Assembly (NCBI GenBank): GCA_024464205.1
Contig: JANHAI010000001.1
Location: 1 to 23,654 of the forward strand
Reading direction: 5' to 3'
DNA: 23,654 nt
DNA from: Candidatus Methanomethylicia archaeon
Lineage (GTDB): Archaea > Thermoproteota > Methanomethylicia > Methanomethylicales > Methanomethylicaceae
Every line of letters begins with the position of its first letter. Position 1 is the stretch's first letter. The translations under genes and the position numbers were made by a program. Positions 1-7,699 of the stretch are shown one piece after another. Below the pieces are notes generated by a model. That model ran no database searches. It saw only the letters and a list, made by a program, of their open reading frames with translations, and was not told the origin of the DNA.

Positions 1-1247
1 TAGTCCGCTTTCTCGCGGAGCGTGCCCACGAGCCCCCACGGGTCCACCCGGTCTTCCCACTTGCACTCGCAGAAGAGGAGTTGCCCCGACTCCCCCTTCC
101 CGACCACGTCTATCTCGACGCCCTTGTGCCACCACACGCCCACATCGCTTAGCCGGAATGGCAGCGGCACGGTTCCCTTCCTGATCAGGTGGAGGATCAC
201 CCTGTGGAACATCTCGCCGTAGTGGTGGCTTAGCCGCTGCTCTATCCTTTCCATCACCTCGTCGGCAAGCCCCAGCTCCAAATCGCTGATGTTCGGGTAG
301 ACGAACCTGAACCAGAAGCAGAAGAAGGGATCCTCGATAATGTAGTGGCCGCGCTTGCGCTGCCCCAGCGGGAGTGTGTGCCTGACGATCTTGACGGACT
401 CGAGTACGCTGAGGTACTTGGAGAGGTTCCCACGGTCGAGCCCGGTGACCCCGCTGAGATCCCCCAGCGACACGTAGCCGAGCGAGATGTGCTTCAGCAC
501 CTGGAGGTAGACCGCAGGCTCCCTGAACTCCTCCCTGAGCAGTATCAGGGGCTCCCCGTAGAGCACCTCGCCCTTGGCGAGTATTTTCCGGCGGATGTTC
601 TCCTCCACGCTTGCGCTGGGATCTGCCTGTGAGAGGTAGAATGGTGTGCCCCCGAAGACCGCCCAGATCTTGATCGCATCCTCCGGTGTTGCCAATGGGA
701 ACATCTTCGGCAAGTCCTCTGGCTGGAACGGCACGACCTCCCAGGCACCGGTGCGCCTCCCGTAGAGGGGTGATCGCGCCCCGAGGACCTCCCTCTCCAT
801 CATCCCGACGCTCGATCCGCAGAGTATGAGGAAGGTGCCCGTCCTGCTGAGATCCTCGTCCCAAGCCCGCTGGATGTTGGAGGTGACGCCAGGGTCGAGG
901 TCGATGAGGTAAGGGAACTCGTCGAGGGCCACTATTAGGCGCCGCCCGCCCGCCTCCTTCGCGAGGACGCTGAGGGCATCGCCGATTGACCTCGCCTCGA
1001 CCGACGCAAGGTACTCCTTGCCCAGCATCGAAGCCACCCTCCTCTTCAGCTCATTCACGTTGTCCCTCATGCTGTCCTTGGTGCACATGAGGTAGACGCC
1101 CTGCCTGCCCTCCAGGAACTTCTTTATGAGGACGGTCTTCCCGAAGCGCCTCCTCCCGTATATTACGAGGAGCTGCGGTCCAGGATCAGAGTATTTCCTC
1201 TCCAGAAAACTGAGCTCCGCCTCCCGGTCCACAAAAAGTTGTTGCAT
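1..1247 (-). CDS. Archaeal AAA ATPase with DUF234-type C-terminus (3' end beyond window)
   Basis: 415 codons are present and no stop is reached before the left edge. The protein opens MQQLFVDREAEL, followed by a Walker A motif at residues 31-38 (GRRRFGKT). A hydrophobic strand ending in ALDEFPYL serves as Walker B, and a GSS motif (LILCGSSVGMM) follows, as in the archaeal STAND-like ATPase family. A winged-helix region comes next (LGDLSGVTGLDRGNLSKYL). The C-terminus has an EID at about 378-380 and ECK at 394-396, a PD-(D/E)xK-like nuclease-fold signature typical of DUF234. These ATPases are common and often multicopy in archaea, but their cellular role is not settled and I assign none. The ATG at 1247 lies about 26 bases after a TATA-like element, so the message may be leaderless. 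Family assignment is confident; nuclease activity is inference from motif spacing only. Confidence 0.88.
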   Translation of the reverse strand, partial: MQQLFVDREAELSFLERKYSDPGPQLLVIYGRRRFGKTVLIKKFLEGRQGVYLMCTKDSMRDNVNELKRRVASMLGKEYLASVEARSIGDALSVLAKEAGGRRLIVALDEFPYLIDLDPGVTSNIQRAWDEDLSRTGTFLILCGSSVGMMEREVLGARSPLYGRRTGAWEVVPFQPEDLPKMFPLATPEDAIKIWAVFGGTPFYLSQADPSASVEENIRRKILAKGEVLYGEPLILLREEFREPAVYLQVLKHISLGYVSLGDLSGVTGLDRGNLSKYLSVLESVKIVRHTLPLGQRKRGHYIIEDPFFCFWFRFVYPNISDLELGLADEVMERIEQRLSHHYGEMFHRVILHLIRKGTVPLPFRLSDVGVWWHKGVEIDVVGKGESGQLLFCECKWEDRVDPWGLVGTLREKAD

Positions 1248-1266
1248 AAGTATTATACTTTATCTA

Positions 1267-1277
1267 CAAAAATAACT
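1267..1277 (-). promoter_or_regulatory. TATA-like element for the DUF234 ATPase
   Basis: The minus strand reads AGTTATTTTTG here, centred about 26 bases before the ATG at 1247, which would put the transcription start at or next to the start codon. The same T-rich run lies just downstream of the DUF1616 stop and could also act as its terminator. No other signal is seen in the 37-base gap. Confidence 0.4.
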
Positions 1278-1284
1278 CTTTCCA

Positions 1285-1764
1285 TCAGGAAGGCGAGGTC
1301 ACGTTCATCCAGAGGTGGTTCCACCTGCCTGTGTAATAGGTGCCGTTCTCCCCGATCGCCCAGAGCTCGAAGATCAGCTTCGCGTTTTGGGCTGGCGAGG
1401 CGAGTGAGATCTCGACAGGGATCGTCGCGTTCTGCCCGTGCGCGAGTATGGAACGGTACGCCGCGAAGGGCTCGAGGTCTGCCGGCGCGCTCTCGTTAAC
1501 GGCGGTGGAGTTGTCTCCGACCTTGGCGAGGACGGTGTAGTACATCGTTCTGCCCTCCTGGTTCTCAATGTAGACGTAGAGGCTGAATGGCTCGCCTGCT
1601 ATGACGGTCTTCGGGTAGTCGCCTATCTTCATCTCCGGACCGAGTATCCCGATCGCGGAGAACGCCTCGGCAACCCTGCCGGCTGTCATCGCCTGGGAGG
1701 CAGAGAGCGCTGCCGAGATGACGATCACCGCCAGCACGACCGCCCTCACCTCTTCGTCTATCAT
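1285..1764 (-). CDS. DUF1616-like membrane-anchored extracellular protein
   Basis: 159 residues. A short cytoplasmic start (MIDEEVR) is followed by one membrane helix at about 8-25. The rest is predicted to be outside the cell. The outer part carries the pattern I associate with archaeal DUF1616: ILGPEMKIGDYPKTVIAGEPF, then a beta-rich stretch with IENQEG, LIFELWAIGENGTYY and HLWMNV near the end. Five N-x-S/T sequons are visible, which suits N-glycosylation. DUF1616 proteins are usually longer and multi-spanning; this one has only one anchor plus the soluble domain. It follows the Ala-rich secreted protein by 40 bases and is last in a minus-strand group with glycosyltransferases. Molecular function is unknown. 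The ATG at 1764 is the only sensible start because it is just before the membrane helix. Confidence 0.72.
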   Translation of the reverse strand: MIDEEVRAVVLAVIVISAALSASQAMTAGRVAEAFSAIGILGPEMKIGDYPKTVIAGEPFSLYVYIENQEGRTMYYTVLAKVGDNSTAVNESAPADLEPFAAYRSILAHGQNATIPVEISLASPAQNAKLIFELWAIGENGTYYTGRWNHLWMNVTSPS

Positions 1765-1804
1765 GGCTTTCCCCCTCTACCGGGCATCTGCGAACTGCCG
1801 GGGA

Positions 1805-2332
1805 TCATTGTGCAGAGACCGTCCACCGTCTTTTTGACCTCATCCAAATTCGCCAGACGAGTTTCGGAGTGTATAGGTAGACCAAAATCCCTGCTGCGGC
1901 GAGCGCGGCGAGCCACGCTGCCAGCCCGACCGTCCCCCAGTAGCGGGCAGCCTCCCCCTCGGCAATGAGGGACGGCACTGACGACCTCACCCCCTGGACT
2001 ATCGCGGCAGCCTCCGAGACGGACTGCGGGTCGCCCGAGGATGCGAGGGAGAGCGCCCGGTTCAGGTCGAGCGCCGCCGACGTGACGTTTGCCCCCCGAG
2101 ACTCTGCGTCGGAGATCGACAGGAATGCGACCTGTATCTCGGCTAGGAGGGTGTCCTGGGCGGACTCCGAAGGCATGGCGGCTGCGCCCGCGCGAGTATG
2201 CGACCCCGGCTCCGCGCTCGCAAGGGCGGCAGGGGCAATAGCGCCGGCTGAGGCGGCGGCTAGCGCCAACGACAACACCATCAACGCGAAATAGGCTGTG
2301 CACTTCCTCACGGGGGACGGGGAGGGGGGCAT
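1805..2332 (-). CDS. Ala-rich secreted protein with C-terminal membrane anchor, function unknown
   Basis: 175 residues. A signal peptide spans about residues 1-40 (basic start with PVRK, then a long Ala/Leu hydrophobic core). A polar, probably helical ectodomain rich in Ala, Ser and Glu follows at 45-130. One membrane helix at about 132-155 ends in a basic tail (KLVWRIWMRSKRRW), so the topology is outside ectodomain with an inside tail. I recognise no family. The ATG at 2332 is 4 bases after the stop of the preceding ORF, and the DUF1616 gene starts 40 bases further on, suggesting co-transcription and perhaps a joint surface complex. A long opposite-strand reading frame covers the same DNA but lacks protein-like composition. 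The coding call rests on the signal/anchor layout and gene packing. Confidence 0.7.
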   Translation of the reverse strand: MPPSPSPVRKCTAYFALMVLSLALAAASAGAIAPAALASAEPGSHTRAGAAAMPSESAQDTLLAEIQVAFLSISDAESRGANVTSAALDLNRALSLASSGDPQSVSEAAAIVQGVRSSVPSLIAEGEAARYWGTVGLAAWLAALAAAGILVYLYTPKLVWRIWMRSKRRWTVSAQ

Positions 2333-2336
2333 TCGG

Positions 2337-2723
2337 CTACATCGAACGGGGCGCGGGCGAAGCCAGGACCCACCGCCCCCTGCGAACTAGGAGGTCGGTC
2401 CCGAGCCAGAAGAGGTAGGCGGGGTCTTCGAGCCACTCTGGCAACTTCCTGAAGATTCCCCTTGCCTTTGCGTTCCCCCAGAGGGAGCGGGCCCTCTCGG
2501 AGCCTCTCTTGATTATCCTCTGACCTATCGTGAGAACTTGGTCAGCCACGGACTGTATCATCTCTATGAGCCTCCTGTTGAATATGGCGCCGGTCATCCT
2601 GGCGTAGCAGAGAGCGGCACTAAATAGGCCCCTCTTTATCTCGGGGAGCCTGCGCAAAGCACCGGTGCGGGAGGCGCGTTTCCAGATTGAGTGCAGTTGC
2701 CCGTAGCTGACAGATCGGATCAA
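2337..2723 (-). CDS. Small basic hypothetical protein
   Basis: Up to 128 residues, no family recognised. The longest frame starts at a TTG whose last two bases overlap the TGA of the preceding glycosyltransferase-like gene. An ATG at 2597 would give 86 residues (MTGAIFNRR...). The protein is basic with no clear membrane helix. It contains two similar short segments, ALRRLPE near residue 22 and IFRKLPE near residue 90, possibly a weak internal repeat. The end has hydrophobic/aromatic character (LEDPAYLFWLGTDLL). The stop is 4 bases from the start of the secreted protein gene, so it fits as part of the same transcript. It could also be the decayed remnant of a longer protein. Existence as a gene is likely but not certain. 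Confidence 0.5.
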   Translation of the reverse strand: MIRSVSYGQLHSIWKRASRTGALRRLPEIKRGLFSAALCYARMTGAIFNRRLIEMIQSVADQVLTIGQRIIKRGSERARSLWGNAKARGIFRKLPEWLEDPAYLFWLGTDLLVRRGRWVLASPAPRSM

Positions 2724-3427
2724 GCCTTATCAGCCTTCAAACGAACTACTATTGAATCAAAATGCTTTAAATCCCTTATGCACAGCTTTATTTGGCTGGG
2801 TGCAACGGGTGGAGGGCTCAGTTTTGGCGCTCGGCAACCTGGGCATGTTAAATTTGGGTGGCACTTTTTGAAAATCTTTGCGAGCCCGATCGCCTCATCT
2901 CTATCGATCAATACTCTCTCGAGACCTGGCGGAACAATTTCAGATCTTATTCCCATTGAGAGGAGTTTCTCCTTCAAACTGAAGGAGACGGACACGGCGC
3001 CATCCGCTTTTTCCGCGTACCTGCAGAATACCGAGTTGAATGGATCTGGGTCGTCCATGCTGAGCCATTCTGGTGTGAGGTCTTCAATGCTTAGAAATGC
3101 CCTAATGCCAGCGGACTTTAGGAATGGGATGGCGGATGCTGCGACGTCGGTGATCAGTACCGCAGCGTCTGGCCTCAGCTTGACGATCTTGTTTGCTATG
3201 GATTTGCCTACTCCATCCCATATCCACACTTTCGATAGAAGGGATGGTCCAATGGTCTTGTAGAGCCCTCTGAGCATTGATTCCCTTTCGTCGACGAGGA
3301 TTTTGACGTCGAACCTTTTTGAAAGGGCTTTAGACATCATGTTGACGCGGTATTTCATGCCGGAGGACTTGTTATATGCGGGGGTGTATATGACGACCTT
3401 AATTTTGTCTGGGGTGGCTTTTGGCAT
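2720..3427 (-). CDS. GT4-like glycosyltransferase, apparently lacking its C-terminal domain
   Basis: 235 residues. The first ~185 look like the N-terminal Rossmann half of a GT-B (GT4-type) glycosyltransferase: KVVIYTPAYNKSSGMKYRV (acceptor-side Gly-rich loop), RFDVKILVDE, LRPDAAVLIT, SLKEKLLSMGIRSEIVPPGLE. A complete GT4 enzyme has about 350-400 residues and a second domain binding the sugar nucleotide with an E-x7-E motif. That domain is absent here. After PPGLERVLIDRDEA the sequence becomes a Cys/Pro/Lys-rich tail without family character, and the other two minus frames do not continue the fold. It begins 12 bases after the GT2 gene, so the two are probably co-transcribed. By hand count, some 60-base lines in this gene are 42-48% GC against about 60% in the phosphorylase gene, hinting at different ancestry. 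It is either a truncated pseudogene or a single-domain protein needing a partner. Confidence 0.65.
   Translation of the reverse strand: MPKATPDKIKVVIYTPAYNKSSGMKYRVNMMSKALSKRFDVKILVDERESMLRGLYKTIGPSLLSKVWIWDGVGKSIANKIVKLRPDAAVLITDVAASAIPFLKSAGIRAFLSIEDLTPEWLSMDDPDPFNSVFCRYAEKADGAVSVSFSLKEKLLSMGIRSEIVPPGLERVLIDRDEAIGLAKIFKKCHPNLTCPGCRAPKLSPPPVAPSQIKLCIRDLKHFDSIVVRLKADKA
2764..2775 (-). promoter_or_regulatory. Possible internal TATA element inside the 3' end of the GT4-like gene
   Basis: The minus strand reads GGGATTTAAAGC, a good archaeal TATA-like sequence, which would place a start site near 2745, about 20 bases before the TTG at 2723. It lies inside the last codons of the truncated glycosyltransferase, a stretch that does not resemble the family, suggesting this DNA is really an intergenic promoter that the frame reads through. 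Confidence 0.35.
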
Positions 3428-3439
3428 ATCAGCTCACTC

Positions 3440-4372
3440 TTAATTGCCAAGCTTGTCCCTTGCTACACTGACCACCACCCAGATCATCATCATAAGCGAA
3501 AAGAAAAGGAACCCTAAAAGAGTTGAGCCTATGGCAATCAGGGCGAGGCTGGCGGGCAGAACGCCGTCGGTCGCATAGCTGATCGCGCTCCACGCGCCGA
3601 AGACCAATCCTATCCCCAAGAAAATCATTGAAGGTATGCCGTAGAAGACCAGCGGCCGATCGATGGAGATCAGCTTCAGCGTGTTGAGAAGTACTGAGGA
3701 TCCCTGCTTGACAGAGCCTGTTGGCGAGGGGCGCGTCTCATATTTTATCTCCACTGGCACTTCCTTGAGCCTGAGTTTGTTGGAGTTGGCCTTCAGGAGT
3801 ATCTCGGTGCTGGCGCTCATCCCCATCTCCGTGATCTTGATCGATTCGATGGCCTTTCTGCCATATGCCCTGAAGCCGGATTGAGTGTCGGTTGTGTCGT
3901 GGTCGCCAGTCGAGTTGGTGACGTCATTGATGATCTTTATGCCTACTTTTCTGTGGTTTGGGATGTTATTATTGCCGAGAAACCTCGAGCCTATGACGAT
4001 GTCGGCAGAGTCGTCCATTATTGGGGCAATGAGGGCAGGGATTGACGCAGGGTCGTGCTGGTTGTCGCCATCCAAGGTCACTAAGATATCAGCTTTGGCC
4101 GCCCTGGCTTGAGAGAAGATGGAATCAAGCGCTGCGCCATAGCCTTTGTTGTAAGGGTGCTTGATCACGGTAGCGCCAAGCGCCTCAGATATCGCCGCGG
4201 TCATGTCGCTCGAGCCATCGTCGCAGACTATGATTTGATCGCAATGTGGCTTTGCTTTTAATATGACTGTCGCGATTGTTCTTTCCTCATTGAGCGCCGG
4301 TATGCCCACAACAACTTTCATATTCCTAATCCTGTCAGAAGTGTTGTTGGAGACCGCTGCAGTTTTTTTCAT
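3440..4372 (-). CDS. GT2 glycosyltransferase (dolichyl-phosphate sugar synthase-like) with two C-terminal membrane helices
   Basis: 310 residues. It has the GT-A fold opening VVVGIPALNEE (about 20-30), the nucleotide-binding CDDGSSD (50-56), NKGYGAALD, and the metal-binding DxD within LDGDNQHDP (100-108). TQSGFRAYGRKA follows at about 163-174. Two hydrophobic segments at about 240-262 and 274-302 anchor it in the membrane. This layout matches dolichol-phosphate mannose/glucose synthase-like enzymes, which load sugars onto lipid carriers for N-glycosylation; the exact sugar is not readable. The ATG at 4372 follows two TATA-like elements; a second ATG at 4321 (MKVVVGIP) would match family starts and remove 17 residues. 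It heads the minus-strand group that includes the GT4-like gene and the small surface proteins. Confidence 0.88.
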   Translation of the reverse strand: MKKTAAVSNNTSDRIRNMKVVVGIPALNEERTIATVILKAKPHCDQIIVCDDGSSDMTAAISEALGATVIKHPYNKGYGAALDSIFSQARAAKADILVTLDGDNQHDPASIPALIAPIMDDSADIVIGSRFLGNNNIPNHRKVGIKIINDVTNSTGDHDTTDTQSGFRAYGRKAIESIKITEMGMSASTEILLKANSNKLRLKEVPVEIKYETRPSPTGSVKQGSSVLLNTLKLISIDRPLVFYGIPSMIFLGIGLVFGAWSAISYATDGVLPASLALIAIGSTLLGFLFFSLMMMIWVVVSVARDKLGN

Positions 4373-4400
4373 TTACCGGCACCTGAATGAACTTATTGAA

Positions 4401-4427
4401 TATGTCTTAAAAGGGCTTTTAAAAAAG
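4401..4427 (-). promoter_or_regulatory. Promoter of the GT2 transcription unit
   Basis: Two TATA-like stretches lie on the minus strand in a very AT-rich gap: CTTTTTTAAAAG (4416-4427) and CTTTTAAGACATA (4401-4413). The inner one would place transcription start near 4380, eight bases before the ATG at 4372. The rest of the gap back to 4530 holds the permease 3' side with no obvious terminator. Confidence 0.45.
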
Positions 4428-4530
4428 TATCTATACGGAAAATGGCGAATGATCCTCACACTGCTATATTCTCGATAAGGCGTTTCTTTTGATCAACTGA
4501 TTAAGAGACTAGGTCCGCTATAGCCTGCAT

Positions 4531-5802
4531 TTAGGTTAACGGTTTCTTTCCTCTCGACTTGGCTGCGAGGTATGCGGCACCGCTTATGAGGACGACGGCA
4601 CCCCCTGCTAACCAAGCTTGTGCGCCAAGCGTCAGAGCTAGCGCTAAGCAGCTGCAGATTCCTAAAGCAGGGATGAGCGGAAAAAGCGGCGCCCGGAACT
4701 TCAACAGCTGGGGAGCCTTCCTCCTGAGCATTATCGCCGATGCGTTGACCGTCATGTGGACTATGAGCAGGGAGACGTTGGTTATCGATGCCGCCTGGCG
4801 CAGGTCGAGAAGTCCGGTCAGCGCGATCAGGAGCGACCCCATCAGGACGATCGAGACGTACGGAACCCCCCGCTTGTGCGAGACCTTGGAGATGGACTTT
4901 GGGAGCTGCCCTTTCCTCGCCATCGCGAACGCGACGCGGGAGATGCCTATCAGGTTCGTCAGGAGCACGCTGGTCGTCGCCACGATCGCCCCTACCGAGA
5001 CGGCTATTACGAGGGGGACGCTCCCCGTGGCAGAGGCTGCGTCCGCCAACGGGGAGCCAGACTGGGCTAAATGCTGGTAGCCCATGAGCCCTGCAGCCAC
5101 AGTCCCCGTAAGTATGTAGATCGCCATCGAGATGCCCAGTGCCAGCATTATGGAGAGCGGCAGGTTCCTCTCCGGGTTCTTCACCTCCTCGCCGAGGGTC
5201 GATATCCTCCCGTAGCCCAAGTAGGCGAAGAAGATGATCCCTGCCCCCTGCAGGGTCCCGTAAATCCCGTTGGGCGTGAAGTCCGCGAAATTCTCCATGT
5301 TAACGTAAAGCGCACCGAACGCGATGAATGCGCAGAGTATGGCGACCTTGATCAAGACCAGGGCGTTGTTCACCGCCGCGGACTGCTTGATGCCGATGAG
5401 GTTCAGGGACGTCAGGAGGGCGGCTGCGGCGACCGCCACTACCTTCACAGGAAGAGAGGGTATAAAGAGGACGACATAGCTCGCTAGCCCTATGCTGATC
5501 GCAACTCCTGAGACGATCTGGGCAAACAGCCAGAGGCACCCCACTATGAACCCGTAGAACGGCGAGAATAGCTCGTAGGCGAAGGCATAAGGGCCGCCTT
5601 CTTTGGGAATGGCTGACCCGAGCTCCGCGAAGCTGAAGGCTGAGAAGAGGGCTACGGCCCCTGAGATTGCTATCGAGGCGACTATGGAGGGTCCGGCCAG
5701 CCCGATGCCCAGACCCAGAACGACGTATATCCCCGCGCCGATAATGGCGCCAATTCCGACCGAAGTGGCATCGATCAGGCTGAGGGACCTTTTCAGCGCC
5801 AT
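4531..5802 (-). CDS. APC-superfamily amino acid permease
   Basis: 423 residues from the chosen start. The protein is hydrophobic throughout, about 12 membrane helices. Helix 1 carries the Gly-rich unwound motif GIGAIIGAGIYVVLG; AFSFAELGSAIPKEGGPYAF follows helix 2, and ISRVAFAMARKGQLP lies in the second half, all hallmarks of APC-family amino acid/polyamine transporters. Substrate is not predictable. The frame is open to an ATG at 5856, but the TATA box at 5835-5842 lies inside that extension and overlaps the in-frame ATG at 5835. Transcription should begin near 5813, so the ATG at 5802 (MALKRSLSLIDATS) is the real start with a leader of about ten bases. Gene neighbours are not functionally related, and it has its own promoter. 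Confidence 0.92.
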   Translation of the reverse strand: MALKRSLSLIDATSVGIGAIIGAGIYVVLGLGIGLAGPSIVASIAISGAVALFSAFSFAELGSAIPKEGGPYAFAYELFSPFYGFIVGCLWLFAQIVSGVAISIGLASYVVLFIPSLPVKVVAVAAAALLTSLNLIGIKQSAAVNNALVLIKVAILCAFIAFGALYVNMENFADFTPNGIYGTLQGAGIIFFAYLGYGRISTLGEEVKNPERNLPLSIMLALGISMAIYILTGTVAAGLMGYQHLAQSGSPLADAASATGSVPLVIAVSVGAIVATTSVLLTNLIGISRVAFAMARKGQLPKSISKVSHKRGVPYVSIVLMGSLLIALTGLLDLRQAASITNVSLLIVHMTVNASAIMLRRKAPQLLKFRAPLFPLIPALGICSCLALALTLGAQAWLAGGAVVLISGAAYLAAKSRGKKPLT

Positions 5803-5834
5803 AGGGCACCAAGGATCGACTATCTCTTTGGGCA

Positions 5835-5842
5835 TTAATAAA
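5835..5842 (-). promoter_or_regulatory. TATA box of the amino acid permease
   Basis: TTTATTAA on the minus strand, centred 36 bases before the ATG at 5802. It decides the start codon because longer reading-frame extensions would overlap or precede it. Confidence 0.6.
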
Positions 5843-5899
5843 GCGATGATCGCCAATGGTTATCGCATTCCCTTGGCGTCAGCAACATTCGCCTGGCAG

Positions 5900-5928
5900 C
5901 TGTCGATCGAAAGGGGTTCGGCCGACAG
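5900..5928 (-). other. Stem-loop between phosphorylase and permease genes
   Basis: CTGTCG and CGACAG form the outer stem (5900-5905 with 5923-5928), CGAA and TTCG the inner stem (5908-5911 with 5917-5920), separated by a 2x2 internal loop and closed by a five-base loop. It lies 55 bases past the phosphorylase stop and upstream of the permease promoter. No U-run follows, so it is not a standard terminator; it may be a 3' processing/stability hairpin, an operator or chance. Confidence 0.35.
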
Positions 5929-5983
5929 TTCCCCTCGACATGATGGTGGCAGTTCCACGCGATACTCCCGATGAACGTAAGAA

Positions 5984-7699
5984 TCAGAGGTAAGCTTCCA
6001 TGACGTAGTTGCTCATCATTCGGTGGCTGTTGAAGTACGACGCGACCTTCTCGATCGAGTTCGTCATTATCCTGTGCCACTCGTCCTTACGGTCGTAGAA
6101 CATGGGCACTATTATGTACTCGAGCTTGTTGTAGAGGTCCCTCAGCTCCCTCCTCCGCCTCTCCTGATCGCTCAGCTTCAGATCCGGGGGCGGCCCTATC
6201 GCCCAGCCAGTGATCCCCTCCATCCACCCCTCGATCCACCATCCGTCGAGGACGCTGAAGTTGACGACCCCGTTGTGGGCCGCCTTCATACCGCTAGTCC
6301 CGGACGCCTCCATCGGCGGCTGCGGCGTGTTCAGCCAGAGGTCTACCCCCGATATGATCTTCAGCGCTAGATCCATGTTGTAGCCCTCGAGGTAGACGAT
6401 CTTGATCTCGTCCCTCAGCTCCCTTGCGTATCGGAAGATCTCCCTTATCATCGCTTTCCCGGGCTCGTCCCTCGGGTGCGCCTTCCCGGCGTAGACGAGC
6501 TGGATTTTGCCGCCGGATGCGATGGACCTCAGCCTATCGATGTCGGAGAAGATCATGTTCGCCCTCTTGTACCCTGTCGCCCTCCTGGCGAACCCGATCG
6601 TCAGCGTCTCGTAGTCCATGGCGGCGCCAGTTGTGCTGTTGACGTAGTCGATGAGGGTTTTCTTCGCTCCGCGGTGGGCTTCGACCAGCTCCTCGTCCGG
6701 TATCACGCTCGCTCTGACGAGGAGGGACGGCTCTATTGCCCAGCCCGTGATGTACTTGTCGTAAAGGTTCCTGAAGCACTCGCATGTCCAGGTGTACGAG
6801 TGTATGCCGTTTGTGATCGCTTTGATCCTGTAGCCAGGGAAGATTGCCTGGGACTGCTCGCTGTGCCTCTTCGTAACTCCGTTTACGTACGAGGATAGGT
6901 TCAGGGCGAGCTTCGCCATGTTAAGGAATCCGTCTCCGCCGGAGAGCGCCCTGAGCTCGCTCTGCGGGATGTAGCCCGGCAGCACCTCGTCGAAGAGCAT
7001 GTAGGGGAACTTGTCGAAGGCGGCCTCCACCGGCGTGTGCGTCGTGAAGACGCACATGTCTCTCACCTTGTTGTGGTCCAGGCCGTTCTTCTTGAGGAGC
7101 TCCAGCGCGAGCAGGGCGGAATGCCCCTCGTTCATGTGGTAGCGCCTTATCCTGTAACCCAAGGCGTCGAGAATCCTGACTCCACCGATGCCAAGGACGA
7201 CCTCCTGCTCGAGCCTGTACCGCATATCCCCGCCGTAAAGGTAGTTCGTTATCGCCCTGTCCGACGGCAGGTTCCCCTCGACGTCGGTGTCCAGGAGCAG
7301 CGCCGGCACTGACCTTCCTGCGGGGTTGACGACGTCGTACTGCCACGCCTTTACCTTGACCGCCCTGCCGTAGAGTGGGACGGTTATCTCCGCCGGCAGC
7401 ATGTCCATGTACTGCGACGGCTCCCAGCTGTCGCTCTCCTCGATCTGTTGCCCCTCTGGCGTGAGCCTCTGCCTGAAGTACCCCTTCCTGCTGACGAGGC
7501 TGATGGCTACCATGGGGAGGTTCAGGTCCGCGGCGGCCCTTATTGTATCTCCGGCGAGGACGCCGAGCCCGCCGCTGTATGTCGGGATCTCGCTCTTCAG
7601 CCCTATCTCCATCGAGAAGTAGGCGATCTTTGTCTTGCCGTTGAGCATCGTGTTGCCGTTCTTGTTGGGAGGGTCGCAGCTCTGGTTGGTTCCGCTCAT
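5984..7699 (-). CDS. glgP: Alpha-glucan (glycogen/maltodextrin) phosphorylase, GT35
   Basis: 571 residues. It releases glucose 1-phosphate from alpha-1,4-glucans in the cytoplasm using pyridoxal phosphate. The N-terminus KIAYFSMEIGLKSEIPTYSG with GGLGVLAGDTIRAAADL is the signature of the short archaeal/bacterial phosphorylase subfamily. HMNEGHSALL, TTHTPVEAAFDKF, GFARRATGYKR and a C-terminal EASGTSGMKAAHNG follow, whose Lys at residue 472 (codon 6284-6286) is the expected PLP lysine. Length is near the 550-600 usual for the short class and well below the ~800 of bacterial/eukaryotic enzymes. Two starts are possible: ATG at 7699, or ATG at 7648 (MLNGKTKIAYFS), which fits family length better but leaves an 87-base leader from the TATA box at 7757. 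The upstream vWA genes are on the same strand but the promoter is separate. Confidence 0.93.
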   Translation of the reverse strand: MSGTNQSCDPPNKNGNTMLNGKTKIAYFSMEIGLKSEIPTYSGGLGVLAGDTIRAAADLNLPMVAISLVSRKGYFRQRLTPEGQQIEESDSWEPSQYMDMLPAEITVPLYGRAVKVKAWQYDVVNPAGRSVPALLLDTDVEGNLPSDRAITNYLYGGDMRYRLEQEVVLGIGGVRILDALGYRIRRYHMNEGHSALLALELLKKNGLDHNKVRDMCVFTTHTPVEAAFDKFPYMLFDEVLPGYIPQSELRALSGGDGFLNMAKLALNLSSYVNGVTKRHSEQSQAIFPGYRIKAITNGIHSYTWTCECFRNLYDKYITGWAIEPSLLVRASVIPDEELVEAHRGAKKTLIDYVNSTTGAAMDYETLTIGFARRATGYKRANMIFSDIDRLRSIASGGKIQLVYAGKAHPRDEPGKAMIREIFRYARELRDEIKIVYLEGYNMDLALKIISGVDLWLNTPQPPMEASGTSGMKAAHNGVVNFSVLDGWWIEGWMEGITGWAIGPPPDLKLSDQERRRRELRDLYNKLEYIIVPMFYDRKDEWHRIMTNSIEKVASYFNSHRMMSNYVMEAYL

